Positions 1 to 8,878 are shown, numbered from the stretch's first letter. The stretch: 64,000 nt of DNA from Paraoerskovia sediminicola (GCF_030296575.1 NZ_AP027729.1:124001-188000); one strand, 5' to 3'. The notes: generated from the letters alone by a model not told the origin. Numbers and translations are program-made.

Positions 1-407
1 GCTCGGCTGCTGAGGTTGCGCGCCGGGTCGAGCCACAGGGTCGGGATGACGGGGATGCCGGCCGCCTCGAGGTCCTTGAGGTAGAACTTGTGCGTGTTCC
101 AGCGCAGGGCCGGGGCGACGTTCAGGATGTTCGGCACCGACTCGGCCCAGGCGACGAACTCGTCGCGGCGGGGCGCGTAGTCGTAGACGGAGCGGACGAC
201 GACCGCGTCGAACGAGCTCCAGTCCACCGACTCGTCGTCCCAGACCGCCGGGACGGCGTCCACACCGAGCCCGGCGAGGATCCGCAGGAGCGGGGCGTTG
301 TCGTGGTCGAGCCGAGGCATCACGGAGCAGGTCGCCAGGGCGACGCGCGGGTTTGCAGGCTCGGTCCGGCCGTCGGTCTCTGGGCTGTCTGCGGAGTTCG
401 TCGTCAC
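1..407 (-). CDS. ATP-grasp domain protein, N-terminal part (runs off left edge)
   Basis: About 135 N-terminal residues are visible; the rest lies outside the window. After an 18-residue polar leader comes RVALATCSVMPRLDHDN, then WDDESVDWSSFDAVVVRS, then RWNTHKFYLKDLEAAGIPV. This is the N-terminal (pre-ATP-grasp) domain order of DcsG/RimK-like ligases of unassigned substrate; the ATP-binding part itself is not in view. Start GTG is chosen because no other start precedes the conserved segment and TAGGCT lies 7 nt upstream, as in other leaderless genes here. The GGGAGG next to the GTG is too close to act as a Shine-Dalgarno site. Family call is firm, substrate unknown. Confidence 0.75.
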   Translation of the reverse strand, partial: MTTNSADSPETDGRTEPANPRVALATCSVMPRLDHDNAPLLRILAGLGVDAVPAVWDDESVDWSSFDAVVVRSVYDYAPRRDEFVAWAESVPNILNVAPALRWNTHKFYLKDLEAAGIPVIPTLWLDPARNLSSR

Positions 408-414
408 CCTCCCG

Positions 415-420
415 AGCCTA
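415..420 (-). promoter_or_regulatory. -10 element, leaderless ATP-grasp gene
   Basis: TAGGCT followed by 7 nt and the GTG start at 407. Confidence 0.55.
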
Positions 421-456
421 GCCGCTGCACCCGGGCGAGCCGGAGGGCGACCGCGC

Positions 457-2052
457 TCAGAGACCGTAGGTCTCGAGGAGCCGCAACCAGACCTCGCTGA
501 CCGTCGGGTAGGCGGGGACCGCGTGCCACAGGCGCTCGAGGGGGACCTCGCCGACGACGGCGATCGTCGCGGCGTGCAGCATCTCTCCCGCCTCGGGACC
601 GACGAAGGTGGCCCCGACGATCACCCGCCGCGACTCGTCGACGACGATCTTCGCCGTCCCGGAGAACCCGGCGCCCATGAGCGTCCCGCCGGCGACGTCG
701 CCGAGGCCGTACTCGACGGCCCGCACGTCGATCCCGGCGTCCCGCGCCTGCGTCTCGGTGAGCCCGACCGACGCAGCCTGGGGCCGCGTGAAGACGACCT
801 GGGTCTGCGCGGAGGCGTCGGCCGTCGCGGCGTACCGCGTCCACGGCCGGGGCTCGGACCCCGCCGCCGGGACGTCGCCTCCCCAGGTGGCCACGCCCTC
901 CCGCGGGTCCTCGCGCGCGAACCTGGCCGCGATCGCGTCCCCGCAGACGCGCGCCTGGTACTTGCCCTGGTGCGTCGTCGCGACCGTGCCGAGGACGTCC
1001 CCCGTCGCGTAGAGCCAGTCGCCGTCGACGCCGCGGACGAGCCCCGTCGGGTCGACGTCGAGCCCCGCGCCGTCGTCAGGCAGCGCGCCGACGGACTCGA
1101 GACCGACGTCCCCGGTCCGCGCCACCCGCCCGGTCGCCACCACGATCTCCGCCGCCTCGAGGCTCGCCGCGCCCTGCGGGCCGTCGTACTCGACGGTGAC
1201 CCGGCCGTCGTCCGACCGCGTCACGCGCGTCGGAGACGCCCCGCGGACGACGTCGACGCCGGACTCGCGCAGCGCCGCAGCCACGGACTCACCCACGAAC
1301 GGCTCCATCGCGCCCAGCAGCCCGCTGCGCGACAGGACGGTCACGTCGGCCCCGAGGTCGCGGTACGCCGTGGCCATCTCCGTGGCGACGACTCCCCCGC
1401 CGACGACCACCAAGGACTCCGGGACCTGCTGGGCGCTGGTGGCCTCGCGGCTCCCCCACGGCATCGCCGCGGCGAGGCCCTCGATGTCGGGCAGCCTCGG
1501 CACGCTCCCCGTCGCGACGACGACCGCGTGCCGGGCGACCAGGGTGCGGACCGCACCGTCGTCGGACGGGTCCCCGTCGATCGCCGACACCGCCGACCCC
1601 CGCACCTCGACGGTCCGCGGCGCGACGATCGTCGCTCTCCCCTGCACGAGCGTCATCCCGGCGCTCTCGATCCAGCTCGCCTGGCCCGCGTCGTCCCAGT
1701 GGGACGCGACGTCGTCACGGTGCGCGAGCACCGCCGGGGCGTCGATCTCCGTCGAGACGCTCACGCCGGCGACCGCCGCCGCGGCCTCGACCACGGCACC
1801 CGGGCGCAGCAGCGCCTTGGACGGCATGCAGGCCCAGTACGAGCACTCCCCGCCCGCGAGCTCCGCCTCGACGATCGCGACGTCGAGACCGGACCTGCCG
1901 GCCCGGTCGGCCACGTTCTCGCCCACGGCGCCGGCACCGATGACGACGACGTCGTAGGTCTCGTCCGGGGCGGCGGCCTCGCCGCGAGTCTCGGTCCGTG
2001 TCTGGTCCTGCGTCTCGGGGGACGGTTCGGTCTCGGGGCGGGTCGACGTCAT
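457..2052 (-). CDS. FAD/NAD(P)-dependent pyridine nucleotide-disulfide oxidoreductase family protein
   Basis: A 531-residue flavoprotein of the dihydrolipoyl dehydrogenase/mercuric reductase superfamily. It has an N-terminal FAD Rossmann motif (VVIGAGAVGENVADRAG), the redox-active pair in GGECSYWACMPSKALL (CxxxxC), a second Rossmann fold (LVVVGGGVVATEMA), the FAD-binding YATGDVLG, and a C-terminal dimerisation domain. The dimer-interface HPTxSE motif that supplies the catalytic histidine in classical members reads AYPTVSEVW, so His is replaced by Tyr. The electron acceptor is therefore uncertain and lipoamide is unlikely. It lies 50 nt upstream of the ATP-grasp gene on the same strand. A 36-residue acidic, Thr/Glu-rich N-terminal tail precedes the fold. 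Confidence 0.85.
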   Translation of the reverse strand: MTSTRPETEPSPETQDQTRTETRGEAAAPDETYDVVVIGAGAVGENVADRAGRSGLDVAIVEAELAGGECSYWACMPSKALLRPGAVVEAAAAVAGVSVSTEIDAPAVLAHRDDVASHWDDAGQASWIESAGMTLVQGRATIVAPRTVEVRGSAVSAIDGDPSDDGAVRTLVARHAVVVATGSVPRLPDIEGLAAAMPWGSREATSAQQVPESLVVVGGGVVATEMATAYRDLGADVTVLSRSGLLGAMEPFVGESVAAALRESGVDVVRGASPTRVTRSDDGRVTVEYDGPQGAASLEAAEIVVATGRVARTGDVGLESVGALPDDGAGLDVDPTGLVRGVDGDWLYATGDVLGTVATTHQGKYQARVCGDAIAARFAREDPREGVATWGGDVPAAGSEPRPWTRYAATADASAQTQVVFTRPQAASVGLTETQARDAGIDVRAVEYGLGDVAGGTLMGAGFSGTAKIVVDESRRVIVGATFVGPEAGEMLHAATIAVVGEVPLERLWHAVPAYPTVSEVWLRLLETYGL

Positions 2053-2097
2053 GACACCACTGTTCCCGCGTCGCCCCCGTCCCGCACCCGGGGCGCG

Positions 2098-2865
2098 TCA
2101 GACCCGGCGGTAGGTCAGGTCGACGACGGGACGGTCCGCGCGCCCGGCCTTCGCCTCGAAGCCCGTGAGCACCCGGCCGTCGAACCGCGGCGCCGCGCCG
2201 CGTGGGCCGTGGACGTTCTCGAAGTGCTCGCTCGCGTCCAGGACGTCGATCATCTGCTCGGCGTACTCCGCCCAGTCGGTGGCGAGGCGCCACAGCCCGC
2301 CCGGCCGCAGGGCTCCCGCCACGATCTCGACGAACGGGGGCGCGACCAGCCTGCGCTTGGTGTGCCGGGCCTTGGGCCACGGGTCGGGGAAGAACACCCA
2401 CAGCTCGTCGACCGACGCGGGCGGCAGCGCGTGCTCCAGCACCTCGGGGGCGTTGGCCTGCATGAGGCGCACGTTCGTGAGCCCGGCCTTCAACGACCGG
2501 TACAGCGTCTGGCCGAGCCCCGGCGTGTAGACCTCGAGGGCGAGGAAGTTCGTGCCTGGCGCGCTCTGCGCCGCGGCGACCACGGCCTCGCCCTGCCCGG
2601 AGCCGACCTCGACGACCAGGGGCGCGTCGCGCCCGAAGGCGGCGCTCGCGTCGAACTGCCAGTCCGGGTCGACCGACGTGCGCGCGACCTGCCGGGGGAC
2701 GTCGACGAGCATCTCGTGCCGCCGCTCGTCCCACGCGCGCTGCTGCCGGACGTTCATGCGGCCGCTGCGCCGGACGAACGACACCGGGGACGTGCGGTAC
2801 GGGCGCGGCTCGGTCGACGGGGGTCCGGTCGGCTCGTTCACGGCGGGGCTCGGGTCGGAGGGCAC
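2098..2865 (-). CDS. trmB: tRNA (guanine-N7-)-methyltransferase TrmB
   Basis: SAM-dependent enzyme making m7G46 in tRNA variable loops. The 255-residue product has the SAM motif VVEVGSGQGEA, and the TrmB signature WVFFPDPWPKARHTKRRL with its PDPWPK substrate loop, followed by LRPGGLWRLATDW. The GTG at 2865 is preferred over an upstream in-frame ATG because TATCCT sits 6 nt before it, a leaderless arrangement. The N-terminal 30 residues are Pro/Thr-rich and not part of the fold. The gene lies 45 nt upstream of the flavoprotein gene and could be cotranscribed with it. Confidence 0.93.
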   Translation of the reverse strand: MPSDPSPAVNEPTGPPSTEPRPYRTSPVSFVRRSGRMNVRQQRAWDERRHEMLVDVPRQVARTSVDPDWQFDASAAFGRDAPLVVEVGSGQGEAVVAAAQSAPGTNFLALEVYTPGLGQTLYRSLKAGLTNVRLMQANAPEVLEHALPPASVDELWVFFPDPWPKARHTKRRLVAPPFVEIVAGALRPGGLWRLATDWAEYAEQMIDVLDASEHFENVHGPRGAAPRFDGRVLTGFEAKAGRADRPVVDLTYRRV

Positions 2866-2871
2866 GGCCCA

Positions 2872-2877
2872 AGGATA
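2872..2877 (-). promoter_or_regulatory. -10 element, leaderless trmB
   Basis: TATCCT followed by 6 nt and the GTG at 2865. Confidence 0.55.
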
Positions 2878-2960
2878 GGGCGGCGATCGAGGGTGCGACG
2901 GCACGTGCCGACCGCCGTCGGGCACTCGTCGTGCGCTCGTCTCGCACTCGTCACAGAACG

Positions 2961-2995
2961 ACGAAGGTCCCCGGTCTGGGACCGGGGACCTTCGT
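2961..2995 (-). terminator. Hairpin terminator of tRNA-Lys
   Basis: Perfect 16-bp GC-rich inverted repeat (2961-2976 and 2980-2995) with a 3-nt loop, directly after the encoded CCA of tRNA-Lys. There is no long U tract, as is common in high-GC actinobacteria. Confidence 0.8.
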
Positions 2996-2997
2996 TC

Positions 2998-3073
<76 letters not shown>

Positions 3074-3083
3074 AACGAGGAAG

Positions 3084-3089
3084 ACATTA
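3084..3089 (-). promoter_or_regulatory. -10 element of tRNA-Lys
   Basis: TAATGT placed 10 nt before the tRNA 5' end. No clear -35 was identified. Confidence 0.5.
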
Positions 3090-3194
3090 GCAGCGTCCGG
3101 CCGGACCCACGAAATCGAATCCGGCCCGAACGGGTGTGACCTGTGCGACAGCCCCGCAGCAGACCGGATCACTGCCCGTCGCGCGCACCATCGA

Positions 3195-3200
3195 TACGCT
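3195..3200 (+). promoter_or_regulatory. -10 element of bcp
   Basis: TACGCT 41 nt before the ATG. This implies a leader of about 35 nt carrying a GGAGGA ribosome site at 3228-3233, so bcp is a leadered gene in contrast to many neighbours. Confidence 0.5.
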
Positions 3201-3241
3201 CGAGACGCCCGCCCTCACCCACCGTCCGGAGGAGTCCCCAC

Positions 3242-3718
3242 ATGTCCGCTCGCCTCGCCGTCGGCGACGTCGCGCCCGATTTCACCCTGCCCACGTCGGA
3301 CGGCGGTTCGGTCACGCTCTCCGACCTGCGCGGCGGCTCGGTCGTCGTCTACTTCTACCCTGCCGCGGCCACGCCCGGCTGCACCACGCAGGCGTGCGAC
3401 TTCCGCGACTCCCTCGCCTCGCTGGCAGGCGCGGGCTACACCGTCGTCGGGGTCTCGCCCGACCCGGTGGCCAAGCTCGCGACGTTCACCGAGGACGAGG
3501 CGCTGACGTTCCCGCTCGCGTCCGACGTCGAGCGCACGACGCTCGAGGCCTACGGCGCCTACGGCGAGAAAAAGCTCTACGGCAAGGTCGTCACCGGTGT
3601 GATCCGCTCGACCGTCGTCGTCGACCCGGAGGGCAAGGTCGCGCTCGCCCAGTACAACGTCAAGGCGACCGGTCACGTCGCCAAGCTGCGCCGCGACCTC
3701 GGCATCGACCCGCGCTGA
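3242..3718 (+). CDS. bcp: Thioredoxin-dependent thiol peroxidase (BCP/PrxQ-type peroxiredoxin)
   Basis: A 158-residue cytoplasmic peroxiredoxin that reduces hydrogen peroxide and organic peroxides using thioredoxin. APDFTLPTSDG opens the fold. TPGCTTQACDFRD holds the peroxidatic Cys47 with the resolving Cys52 five residues on, the atypical two-Cys arrangement of the BCP subfamily. VVTGVIRSTVVVDPEGKV is the typical C-terminal strand segment. The ATG is set by GGAGGA 8 nt upstream. The likely reductant trxA lies 0.3 kb away on the other strand, separated by tRNA-Leu and a hairpin. Confidence 0.95.
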   Translation: MSARLAVGDVAPDFTLPTSDGGSVTLSDLRGGSVVVYFYPAAATPGCTTQACDFRDSLASLAGAGYTVVGVSPDPVAKLATFTEDEALTFPLASDVERTTLEAYGAYGEKKLYGKVVTGVIRSTVVVDPEGKVALAQYNVKATGHVAKLRRDLGIDPR

Positions 3719-3799
3719 CGCCGCCGGGCCTCCGGCGAGCCTGAGCCCGCGGCCGGCGCCGGGCGACGGCTGTCGTCCGGCCGGTCTGCGGGAGAACGC

Positions 3800-3805
3800 T
3801 AGGCT
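3800..3805 (+). promoter_or_regulatory. -10 element of tRNA-Leu
   Basis: TAGGCT 9 nt before the mature tRNA 5' end. Confidence 0.5.
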
Positions 3806-3814
3806 TGCCGTCGA

Positions 3815-3896
3815 GCGCGAGTGGCGTAATTGGCAGCCGCGCCAGGTTTAGGTCCTGGTGTCCTCGGACGTGCGGGTTCGAGTCCCGCCTCGCGCA
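3815..3896 (+). tRNA. tRNA-Leu (anticodon UAG)
   Basis: A class II tRNA of 82 nt. It has acceptor stem GCGCGAG/CTCGCGC, anticodon stem CCAGG/CCTGG with loop TTTAGGT (anticodon TAG), a long variable arm (TGTCCTCGGACGT) and T arm GCGGGTTCGAGTCCCGC. The discriminator A is followed by CCG, so CCA must be added after transcription. UAG reads the CUN leucine box. Confidence 0.96.
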
Positions 3897-3935
3897 CCGA
3901 CGATCAGCACGGCACCGGGAACAGCAGCCGGGAAC

Positions 3936-3975
3936 AGCAGACGCCCGACCGGTCGCTGCCGGTCGGGCGTCTGCT
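3936..3975. terminator. Bidirectional hairpin between tRNA-Leu and trxA
   Basis: A perfect 17-bp inverted repeat (3936-3952 with 3959-3975) around a 6-nt loop, placed between two converging transcription units. It can serve both tRNA-Leu and trxA. Confidence 0.75.
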
Positions 3976-3996
3976 CTCGTGCTGCTGCGCTCTACG

Positions 3997-4383
3997 TCAG
4001 GCGCTGGGCGCGTCGCTGCCCGCGGACTCCTGCTCGGCGATCTGCTTGCGCACGTCGTCCATGTCGAGGCCCTTGACGGCGTCGACGACCTCGGCCAGCT
4101 TCGGCGCCGGGAGCGCCCCGGGCTGAGCGAAGACGAGGATGCCCTCGCGGAACGCCATCAGCGTCGGGATCGACGTGATGTTCGCCGCCTGGGCGAGGGC
4201 CTGCTCGGCCTCGGTGTCGATCTTGCCGTGCACGATCTCCGGGTTCGACTCCGACGACTTCTCGAAGACGGGACCGAACTGCTTGCACGGTCCGCACCAC
4301 TCGGCCCAGAAGTCCACGAGGACGATGTCGTTGTCCTTGATGGTCTGCTCGAACGTGGTCTCGGTCAGCTCCAGGGTTGCCAT
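3997..4383 (-). CDS. trxA: Thioredoxin
   Basis: Cytoplasmic disulfide reductant of 128 residues. The active site VDFWAEWCGPCKQFGPVF contains the canonical WCGPC. The cis-proline segment SIPTLMAFREG and the preceding KIDTEAEQALA helix match the thioredoxin fold. A C-terminal tail of about 20 acidic residues extends beyond the usual 105-110-residue domain. AAGGA sits upstream of the ATG, so this is a leadered gene. It is transcribed toward the hairpin shared with tRNA-Leu. Confidence 0.93.
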   Translation of the reverse strand: MATLELTETTFEQTIKDNDIVLVDFWAEWCGPCKQFGPVFEKSSESNPEIVHGKIDTEAEQALAQAANITSIPTLMAFREGILVFAQPGALPAPKLAEVVDAVKGLDMDDVRKQIAEQESAGSDAPSA

Positions 4384-4548
4384 GCTCGTCCTTCCGACGT
4401 GACGGTTCCGACGGCCCGGCCACGATCTGGCCCGGGTCCGTCGCTTCTCGTGCAGTAGAGCACCAGGGACCGACGCAGTATTCCGAGCGGTGCCGGCGAC
4501 GGCCCGCCCGTCGCCGCGCGGCCGGTGGATTCGGCACCGGAAGCGGGG

Positions 4549-4554
4549 TAGAAC
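4549..4554 (+). promoter_or_regulatory. Possible -10 element, DUF4916 gene
   Basis: TAGAAC 6 nt before the GTG at 4561. It lacks the final T of the TAnnnT pattern, so it is weaker than the others. Confidence 0.3.
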
Positions 4555-4560
4555 AGTCGG

Positions 4561-5151
4561 GTGAAAGAGACTGCCGACTTCCCGGACGACTGGTCCGAGC
4601 AACCGATGGACCCCACGCCGGACCCGGAGCCCACACCCGCCGGCTGGCTGAGCCCCGGGGACATCGCCGGGGCCCGCGCTCAGCTGCCGATCGTCTACGT
4701 CGACGCGGTCCCGGTCCGCGTCGACGACTCGGGAGACGTCGTCTCTGTCGGTCTCCTCCTGCGCGTCAACGCCGAGGGCCAGATGACACGGGCCCTCGTC
4801 TCCGGCCGCGTGATGTACCACGAGCGGATCCGGGACGCGCTCCTGCGCCACATCGAGAAGGACCTCGGGCCCGTGGCGCTGCCGCTGATCCCGTCGTCCC
4901 CGCAGCCGTTCACGGTCGCGGAGTACTTCCCCACGCCCGGCATCACGTCGTACCACGACCCCCGGCAGCACGCGGTCTCGCTCGCCTACGTCGTCCCGGT
5001 GACGGGCGACTGCGAACCCCAGCAACACGCCCTCGACCTGGCGTGGCTCACGCCCGAGCAGGCGTGCGACGACGCGGTCCAGGTGGAGATGCACGGCGGC
5101 CAGGGCGCGCTGCTGCGGCAGGCGATGGCCCACGTGGGCCGACTGACCTGA
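4561..5151 (+). CDS. NUDIX-like DUF4916 family protein
   Basis: A 196-residue actinobacterial protein. WLSPGDIAGARAQLPIVYVDAVPVR opens the family fold, followed by GLLLRVNAEGQMTRALVSGRV and EYFPTPGITSYHDPRQHAVSL. The arrangement resembles a NUDIX hydrolase scaffold, but I see no GX5EX7REUXEEXGU box, so a pyrophosphohydrolase activity should not be assumed. The first 25 residues are acidic and Pro-rich. GTG at 4561 is used because it is the first start of the frame and has no ribosome site. Function is unknown. Confidence 0.8.
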   Translation: MKETADFPDDWSEQPMDPTPDPEPTPAGWLSPGDIAGARAQLPIVYVDAVPVRVDDSGDVVSVGLLLRVNAEGQMTRALVSGRVMYHERIRDALLRHIEKDLGPVALPLIPSSPQPFTVAEYFPTPGITSYHDPRQHAVSLAYVVPVTGDCEPQQHALDLAWLTPEQACDDAVQVEMHGGQGALLRQAMAHVGRLT

Positions 5152-5235
5152 TCGAGGCGCCACGGCCGGTCCTGCTTCTCGGCAGCACCGAGCAGCGACA
5201 GGTCGCGCCCGCCCGGTCCGTGGGCGGCGACGGGC

Positions 5236-6872
5236 TCAGGACGCCGCCCGGTCCCCCAGGTCGAGCACGGGCCAGTCCGAGAGGTCGTCCCGCATCCGAC
5301 GGTCGTGCGTGGCGACGACGACGGCGGCGGGGGTCACGCGCAGCGCGCGCGTGAGCTCGTCGACGAGGTCGATCGACAGGTGGTTCGTCGGCTCGTCGAG
5401 CAGCAGGACGTGCGGCGCGTGGAGCAGGGCGCGGGCGAGGTCGAACCTCCGACGCTGACCGGCCGAGAGCTCGGCGAGGGGCCGCTCGAGGTCCGGCTCC
5501 GTCAGCAGGCCGAGGAACGCGACCGGCACCAGGCGCTCCGGGTCGAGGGCCCCCTCGGCCAGCAGGTCCAGCGCTTCGCGCGCGTACGCGTCGAAGCCGC
5601 TGCCACCGGCCGGGACCGCGGCACCCTCCTGCGCGACGACGCCGACCCGCACCCCGGTGCCGAGAGTGACCGTGCCCCGGTCGAGCGGGAGCAGCCCCCG
5701 AGCGCGGCCAGGAGCGACGACTTGCCCGAGCCGTTGGCGCCGACGACGAGGAGCCTGCCCGAGGCGGGGACGGCGACCCGGGTGCCGGGCAGGTCGAGGC
5801 GAGGGGCGCCGTCCCCCGCCACGCGTGGGCTTCGGACCTCGATCACGGGGTCTGCCGGGTCCCACCCCTCGTTCATCGCCGGGAGGTCCGGGAAGACGAG
5901 CTCGAGCGGCGGGACGGGGACCTCGACCGCGTTCTCCTCGAGCTTCTGCGCGAGCCGGTCGGCCGACTTCACGTGCTGCCGGGCCCTGGTCGCCCGGCGG
6001 TGCGTCTGACTCCCCTTGGGCGGACGCCACTCGTCCGACAGCCCCTCGTACGAACGGTCGAGCACCTCGGCGAGGTGCTCCGCCCGCTCCCGCTCGGCGC
6101 GATAGCGGCGACGCCACTTCTGGAGCGCCTGGTTCTTGGCGAACCGGTACGAGAGGTAGCCGGGCTGGCCGTAGAGCACGGGTCGGCCGTCGACGGACGG
6201 GTCGAGGTCCAGGATCGCCGTCGCGACCTCGTCGAGCAGCTGACGGTCGTGCGTGACGACGACCACGCCGCCCCGCCAGGCGAGGAGCTCACCCGTGAGG
6301 AACTCGATGCCGCTGTCGTCGAGGTGGTTCGTCGGTTCGTCGAGGAGCAGGATCTCGCTGCGCTCGGCGAGCCGGCACGCGAGCCGCACCCGGAAGCGCT
6401 GACCCACGGACAGGGTCGCGATCTCCCGGTCCCGGTCCCGGCAGGCACCCAGCCGGGTCAGCGCGACGTCGACCCGGCGGTCCGCGTCCCACGCGGCGAG
6501 GTGCTCGGCGCGGTTCAGGAGGTCGCTGAGCTCCGCGAGGTCGCCGGTCTCGTGGTCGAAGTCGCGGGTGGCCCGGTCGAGCTCCGCCGCGAGCGCCCGC
6601 AGCGAGCGCAGGCTCGAGGTCACCAGGTCACCGACCGTGAGCCCGGGCGGCGCGTCCATCTCCTGCTCGACGACCGCCGTCGTCCCCTCGCGGACGACCG
6701 TCCCCGAGCTCGGTGGGATCTCGCCCGCCAGGACGCGCAGGAGCGTCGTCTTGCCGCTGCCGTTCTCGCCCACGACCCCGAGCCTCGTCCCGGGCGAGAC
6801 GGAGACGTCGACGCCGGGGAGCACCTGGCGGTCGGGGTAGGAGAAGGTCACGTCCTGGGCCACGAGCTGCAC
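5236..6872 (-). CDS. ABC-F family ATP-binding protein (frameshifted in this sequence)
   Basis: A restored 545-residue soluble protein with two ABC domains and no membrane segment, the ABC-F layout that acts on the ribosome. Domain 1 has Walker A GENGSGKTT, signature LSVGQRFRVRLA and Walker B ILLLDEPTNHLDD. The charged linker around WRRRYRAERERAEHL follows. Domain 2 has GANGSGKSS, LSAGQRRRFDLARA and VLLLDEPTNHLS. Frame is lost in a C5 run at 5695-5699; one extra C joins SLLAALGG to LLPLDRGTVTL. The GTG start at 6872 has TACGCT 6 nt before it. Whether it protects against a ribosome-targeting antibiotic or is a housekeeping factor cannot be told. Confidence 0.88.
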
Positions 6873-6878
6873 CGGCCC

Positions 6879-6920
6879 AGCGTACGGGCCGCGGGCGTGG
6901 CCTCGGCGCGCGAGTAGGCT
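6879..6920. promoter_or_regulatory. Divergent leaderless promoters, ABC-F / DUF3054
   Basis: TACGCT (6879-6884, minus strand) is 6 nt from the GTG at 6872. TAGGCT (6915-6920, plus strand) is 7 nt from the ATG at 6928. Only 55 bp separate the two start codons. Confidence 0.55.
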
Positions 6921-6927
6921 TCGCGCC

Positions 6928-7368
6928 ATGACCGACGAGCCCTACCCCGGCTCCCGCGCACGCCACGTCCGCACCGTGGTCCTGGCCGCGCTCGCCGACC
7001 TCGCGTGCGTCGTCGCGCTGACCCTCGGCGGGTACCGGACGCACGACGAGGGGTCGCCGCTCGCCGAGACCCTGCGCATCGCGTGGCCGTTCCTCGTCGG
7101 CCTGGCGCTCGGCTGGCTCGTGGCGCGCGGGTGGCGGCGCGCCACCGCGCTCGTGCCCACCGGCCTCGTCGTGTGGGGCTGCACGTGGGCCGGCGGTGTC
7201 GCCCTGCGCGCCGCGACGGACCAGGGCGTCGCCCCGTCGTTCCAGATCGTCAGCTTCGGGTTCCTGGCCGCGACGATCCTGGGTTGGCGCGCGGTCGTGG
7301 CCCTCGTCGACGTGCTGAACCCACCGGGCAGACGGCGGCGCGCGGCCCGGCTCGCGGGTCGCGGCTGA
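6928..7368 (+). CDS. DUF3054 integral membrane protein
   Basis: A 146-residue protein with four hydrophobic segments: VVLAALADLACVVALTL, IAWPFLVGLALGWLVA, ALVPTGLVVWGCTWAGGV and IVSFGFLAATILGWRAVVAL. The pattern matches the actinobacterial DUF3054 family. Loops and the C-terminus are Arg-rich (PPGRRRRAARLAGRG), consistent with a cytoplasmic tail. It has a leaderless start. Function is unknown; it converges on rdgB. Confidence 0.8.
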   Translation: MTDEPYPGSRARHVRTVVLAALADLACVVALTLGGYRTHDEGSPLAETLRIAWPFLVGLALGWLVARGWRRATALVPTGLVVWGCTWAGGVALRAATDQGVAPSFQIVSFGFLAATILGWRAVVALVDVLNPPGRRRRAARLAGRG

Positions 7369-7395
7369 CGACGTCCCGCCGCCGGACGGTCGGCG

Positions 7396-8070
7396 TCAGG
7401 CGGGTGCGCCCGCCGCGAGGGCAACGGCCACGTGCGGCGCGAGCGCGCGGAACGCCTGGCCGCGATGGCTGATGGCGTTCTTCTCGGCGGGCGACAGCTG
7501 TGCGCACGACCGGGTCTCGCCGTCGGGCCGCAGGATCGGGTCGTAGCCGAACCCGCCCTCGCCGGCCGGGGCGTCGAGCAGGACGCCCCGCAGGGCGCCC
7601 TCCCAGACGACCTCGGTGCCGTCGGGGGTGACGAGCGCCGCCGCGCAGACGAACCCCGCCGCGCGGTGCTCGGGCCCGACGTCGGCGAGCTGCGCGAGCA
7701 GCAGCTCGAGGTTGGCGACGTCGTCGCCGTGGCGCCCGGCCCATCGCGCGGAGAAGATCCCGGGCGCCCCGCCCAGCACGTCGACGGCGAGCCCGGAGTC
7801 GTCGGCGACCGCGGGCAGGCCCGTGGCCGCGACGAGAGCGCGTGCCTTGATGAGGGCGTTCGCCGCGAACGTCACGCCGTCCTCGACGGGCTCCGGCGTC
7901 GCGAGGTCCGCCGCGGAGACGACGGCGCCGTCCGGCAGGGACAGGCCGGGCTGCTCCGAGAGGATCGCGTGCAGCTCGGCGAGCTTGCCCCGGTTGTGCG
8001 TCGCGAGCACGAGCCGCGGGGCCACGCGGGCGGGGTCCTGGTGGGTGCCTGCCGGCCGCGCCCAGCCCAC
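7396..8070 (-). CDS. rdgB: Non-canonical purine NTP pyrophosphatase (RdgB/HAM1)
   Basis: Hydrolyses dITP/XTP to monophosphates, keeping deaminated purines out of nucleic acids. LVLATHNRGKLAEL carries the family's T/S-x-N-x-x-K substrate motif; VADDSGLAVDVLGGAPGIFSARWAG, GGFGYDPI and AEKNAISHRGQA are the other signatures. GTG at 8070 lies just after the rph stop, giving 224 residues; GTG at 8025 would remove a 15-residue extension and is equally possible. It is the last gene of the murI operon. Confidence 0.92.
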   Translation of the reverse strand: MGWARPAGTHQDPARVAPRLVLATHNRGKLAELHAILSEQPGLSLPDGAVVSAADLATPEPVEDGVTFAANALIKARALVAATGLPAVADDSGLAVDVLGGAPGIFSARWAGRHGDDVANLELLLAQLADVGPEHRAAGFVCAAALVTPDGTEVVWEGALRGVLLDAPAGEGGFGYDPILRPDGETRSCAQLSPAEKNAISHRGQAFRALAPHVAVALAAGAPA

Positions 8071-8071
8071 G

Positions 8072-8866
8072 TCAGCGACGCCCGGGCTCGGCCGCGAGCG
8101 CGTCGCGCTGGAGCTGCGCGAGCGTCGCCGTCCCGCCGACGGCGAGGTCGAGCAGCGAGTCCAGCTCGGCGCGGTCGAAGGGTGCGTGCTCGGCGGTCCC
8201 CTGGACCTCGACGAACGTCCCGGAGCCCGTGACGACGACATTCATGTCGGTCTCGGCCCGGACGTCCTCGACGTACGGGAGGTCGAGCATCGGCGTACCG
8301 TCGATGATCCCGACGCTGACGGCCGAGACGGAGTCGGTGAGCACGTCCTTGCCGCCCGTGATCGCTCCGTGACGGCGCCCCCACGCGACCGCGTCCGCGA
8401 GCGCGACGTAGGCGCCGGTGATCGCGGCGGTCCGGGTGCCGCCGTCGGCCTGCAGGACGTCGCAGTCGAGCACGATCGTGTTCTCGCCGAGCGCCGCGAC
8501 GTCGACGACCGCGCGCAGCGAGCGCCCGATCAGGCGGGAGATCTCGTGGGTGCGCCCGCCGATCTTGCCCTTGACGGACTCCCGCTGGTTCCGCGAGTCC
8601 GTCGCGCGCGGGAGCATCGCGTACTCCGCCGTGACCCACCCCTCGCCCGAGCCCTTCTTCCAGCGCGGCACGCCCTCCGTGAACGACGCCGCGCACAGGA
8701 CGCGGGTGCCGCCGAACTCCACGAGCACGCTCCCCTCGGCGTGGTCGAGCCAGCCGCGGGTGATGGTCACGGGGCGCAGCTCGTCGGTCGCGCGCCCGTC
8801 GGCGCGCGGCGTCGGGTTCGTCGTGTCGGTAGCGGTCGTGCCGCGGGAGGTGTCGCTGGGAGTCAT
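8072..8866 (-). CDS. rph: Ribonuclease PH
   Basis: Phosphorolytic 3'-5' exoribonuclease for tRNA 3'-end maturation, 264 residues. Family signatures are [22 protein letters not shown], the RNA-binding [39 protein letters not shown] and [19 protein letters not shown] Thr/Asp-rich 20-residue leader precedes the fold. TAGGGT 6 nt before the ATG gives this second gene of the cluster its own leaderless promoter. rdgB follows after 1 nt. Confidence 0.95.
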   Translation of the reverse strand: MTPSDTSRGTTATDTTNPTPRADGRATDELRPVTITRGWLDHAEGSVLVEFGGTRVLCAASFTEGVPRWKKGSGEGWVTAEYAMLPRATDSRNQRESVKGKIGGRTHEISRLIGRSLRAVVDVAALGENTIVLDCDVLQADGGTRTAAITGAYVALADAVAWGRRHGAITGGKDVLTDSVSAVSVGIIDGTPMLDLPYVEDVRAETDMNVVVTGSGTFVEVQGTAEHAPFDRAELDSLLDLAVGGTATLAQLQRDALAAEPGRR

Positions 8867-8872
8867 GCCGTC

Positions 8873-8878
8873 ACCCTA
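8873..8878 (-). promoter_or_regulatory. -10 element, leaderless rph
   Basis: TAGGGT followed by 6 nt and the ATG at 8866; internal promoter of the murI-MBL-rph-rdgB cluster. Confidence 0.55.
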
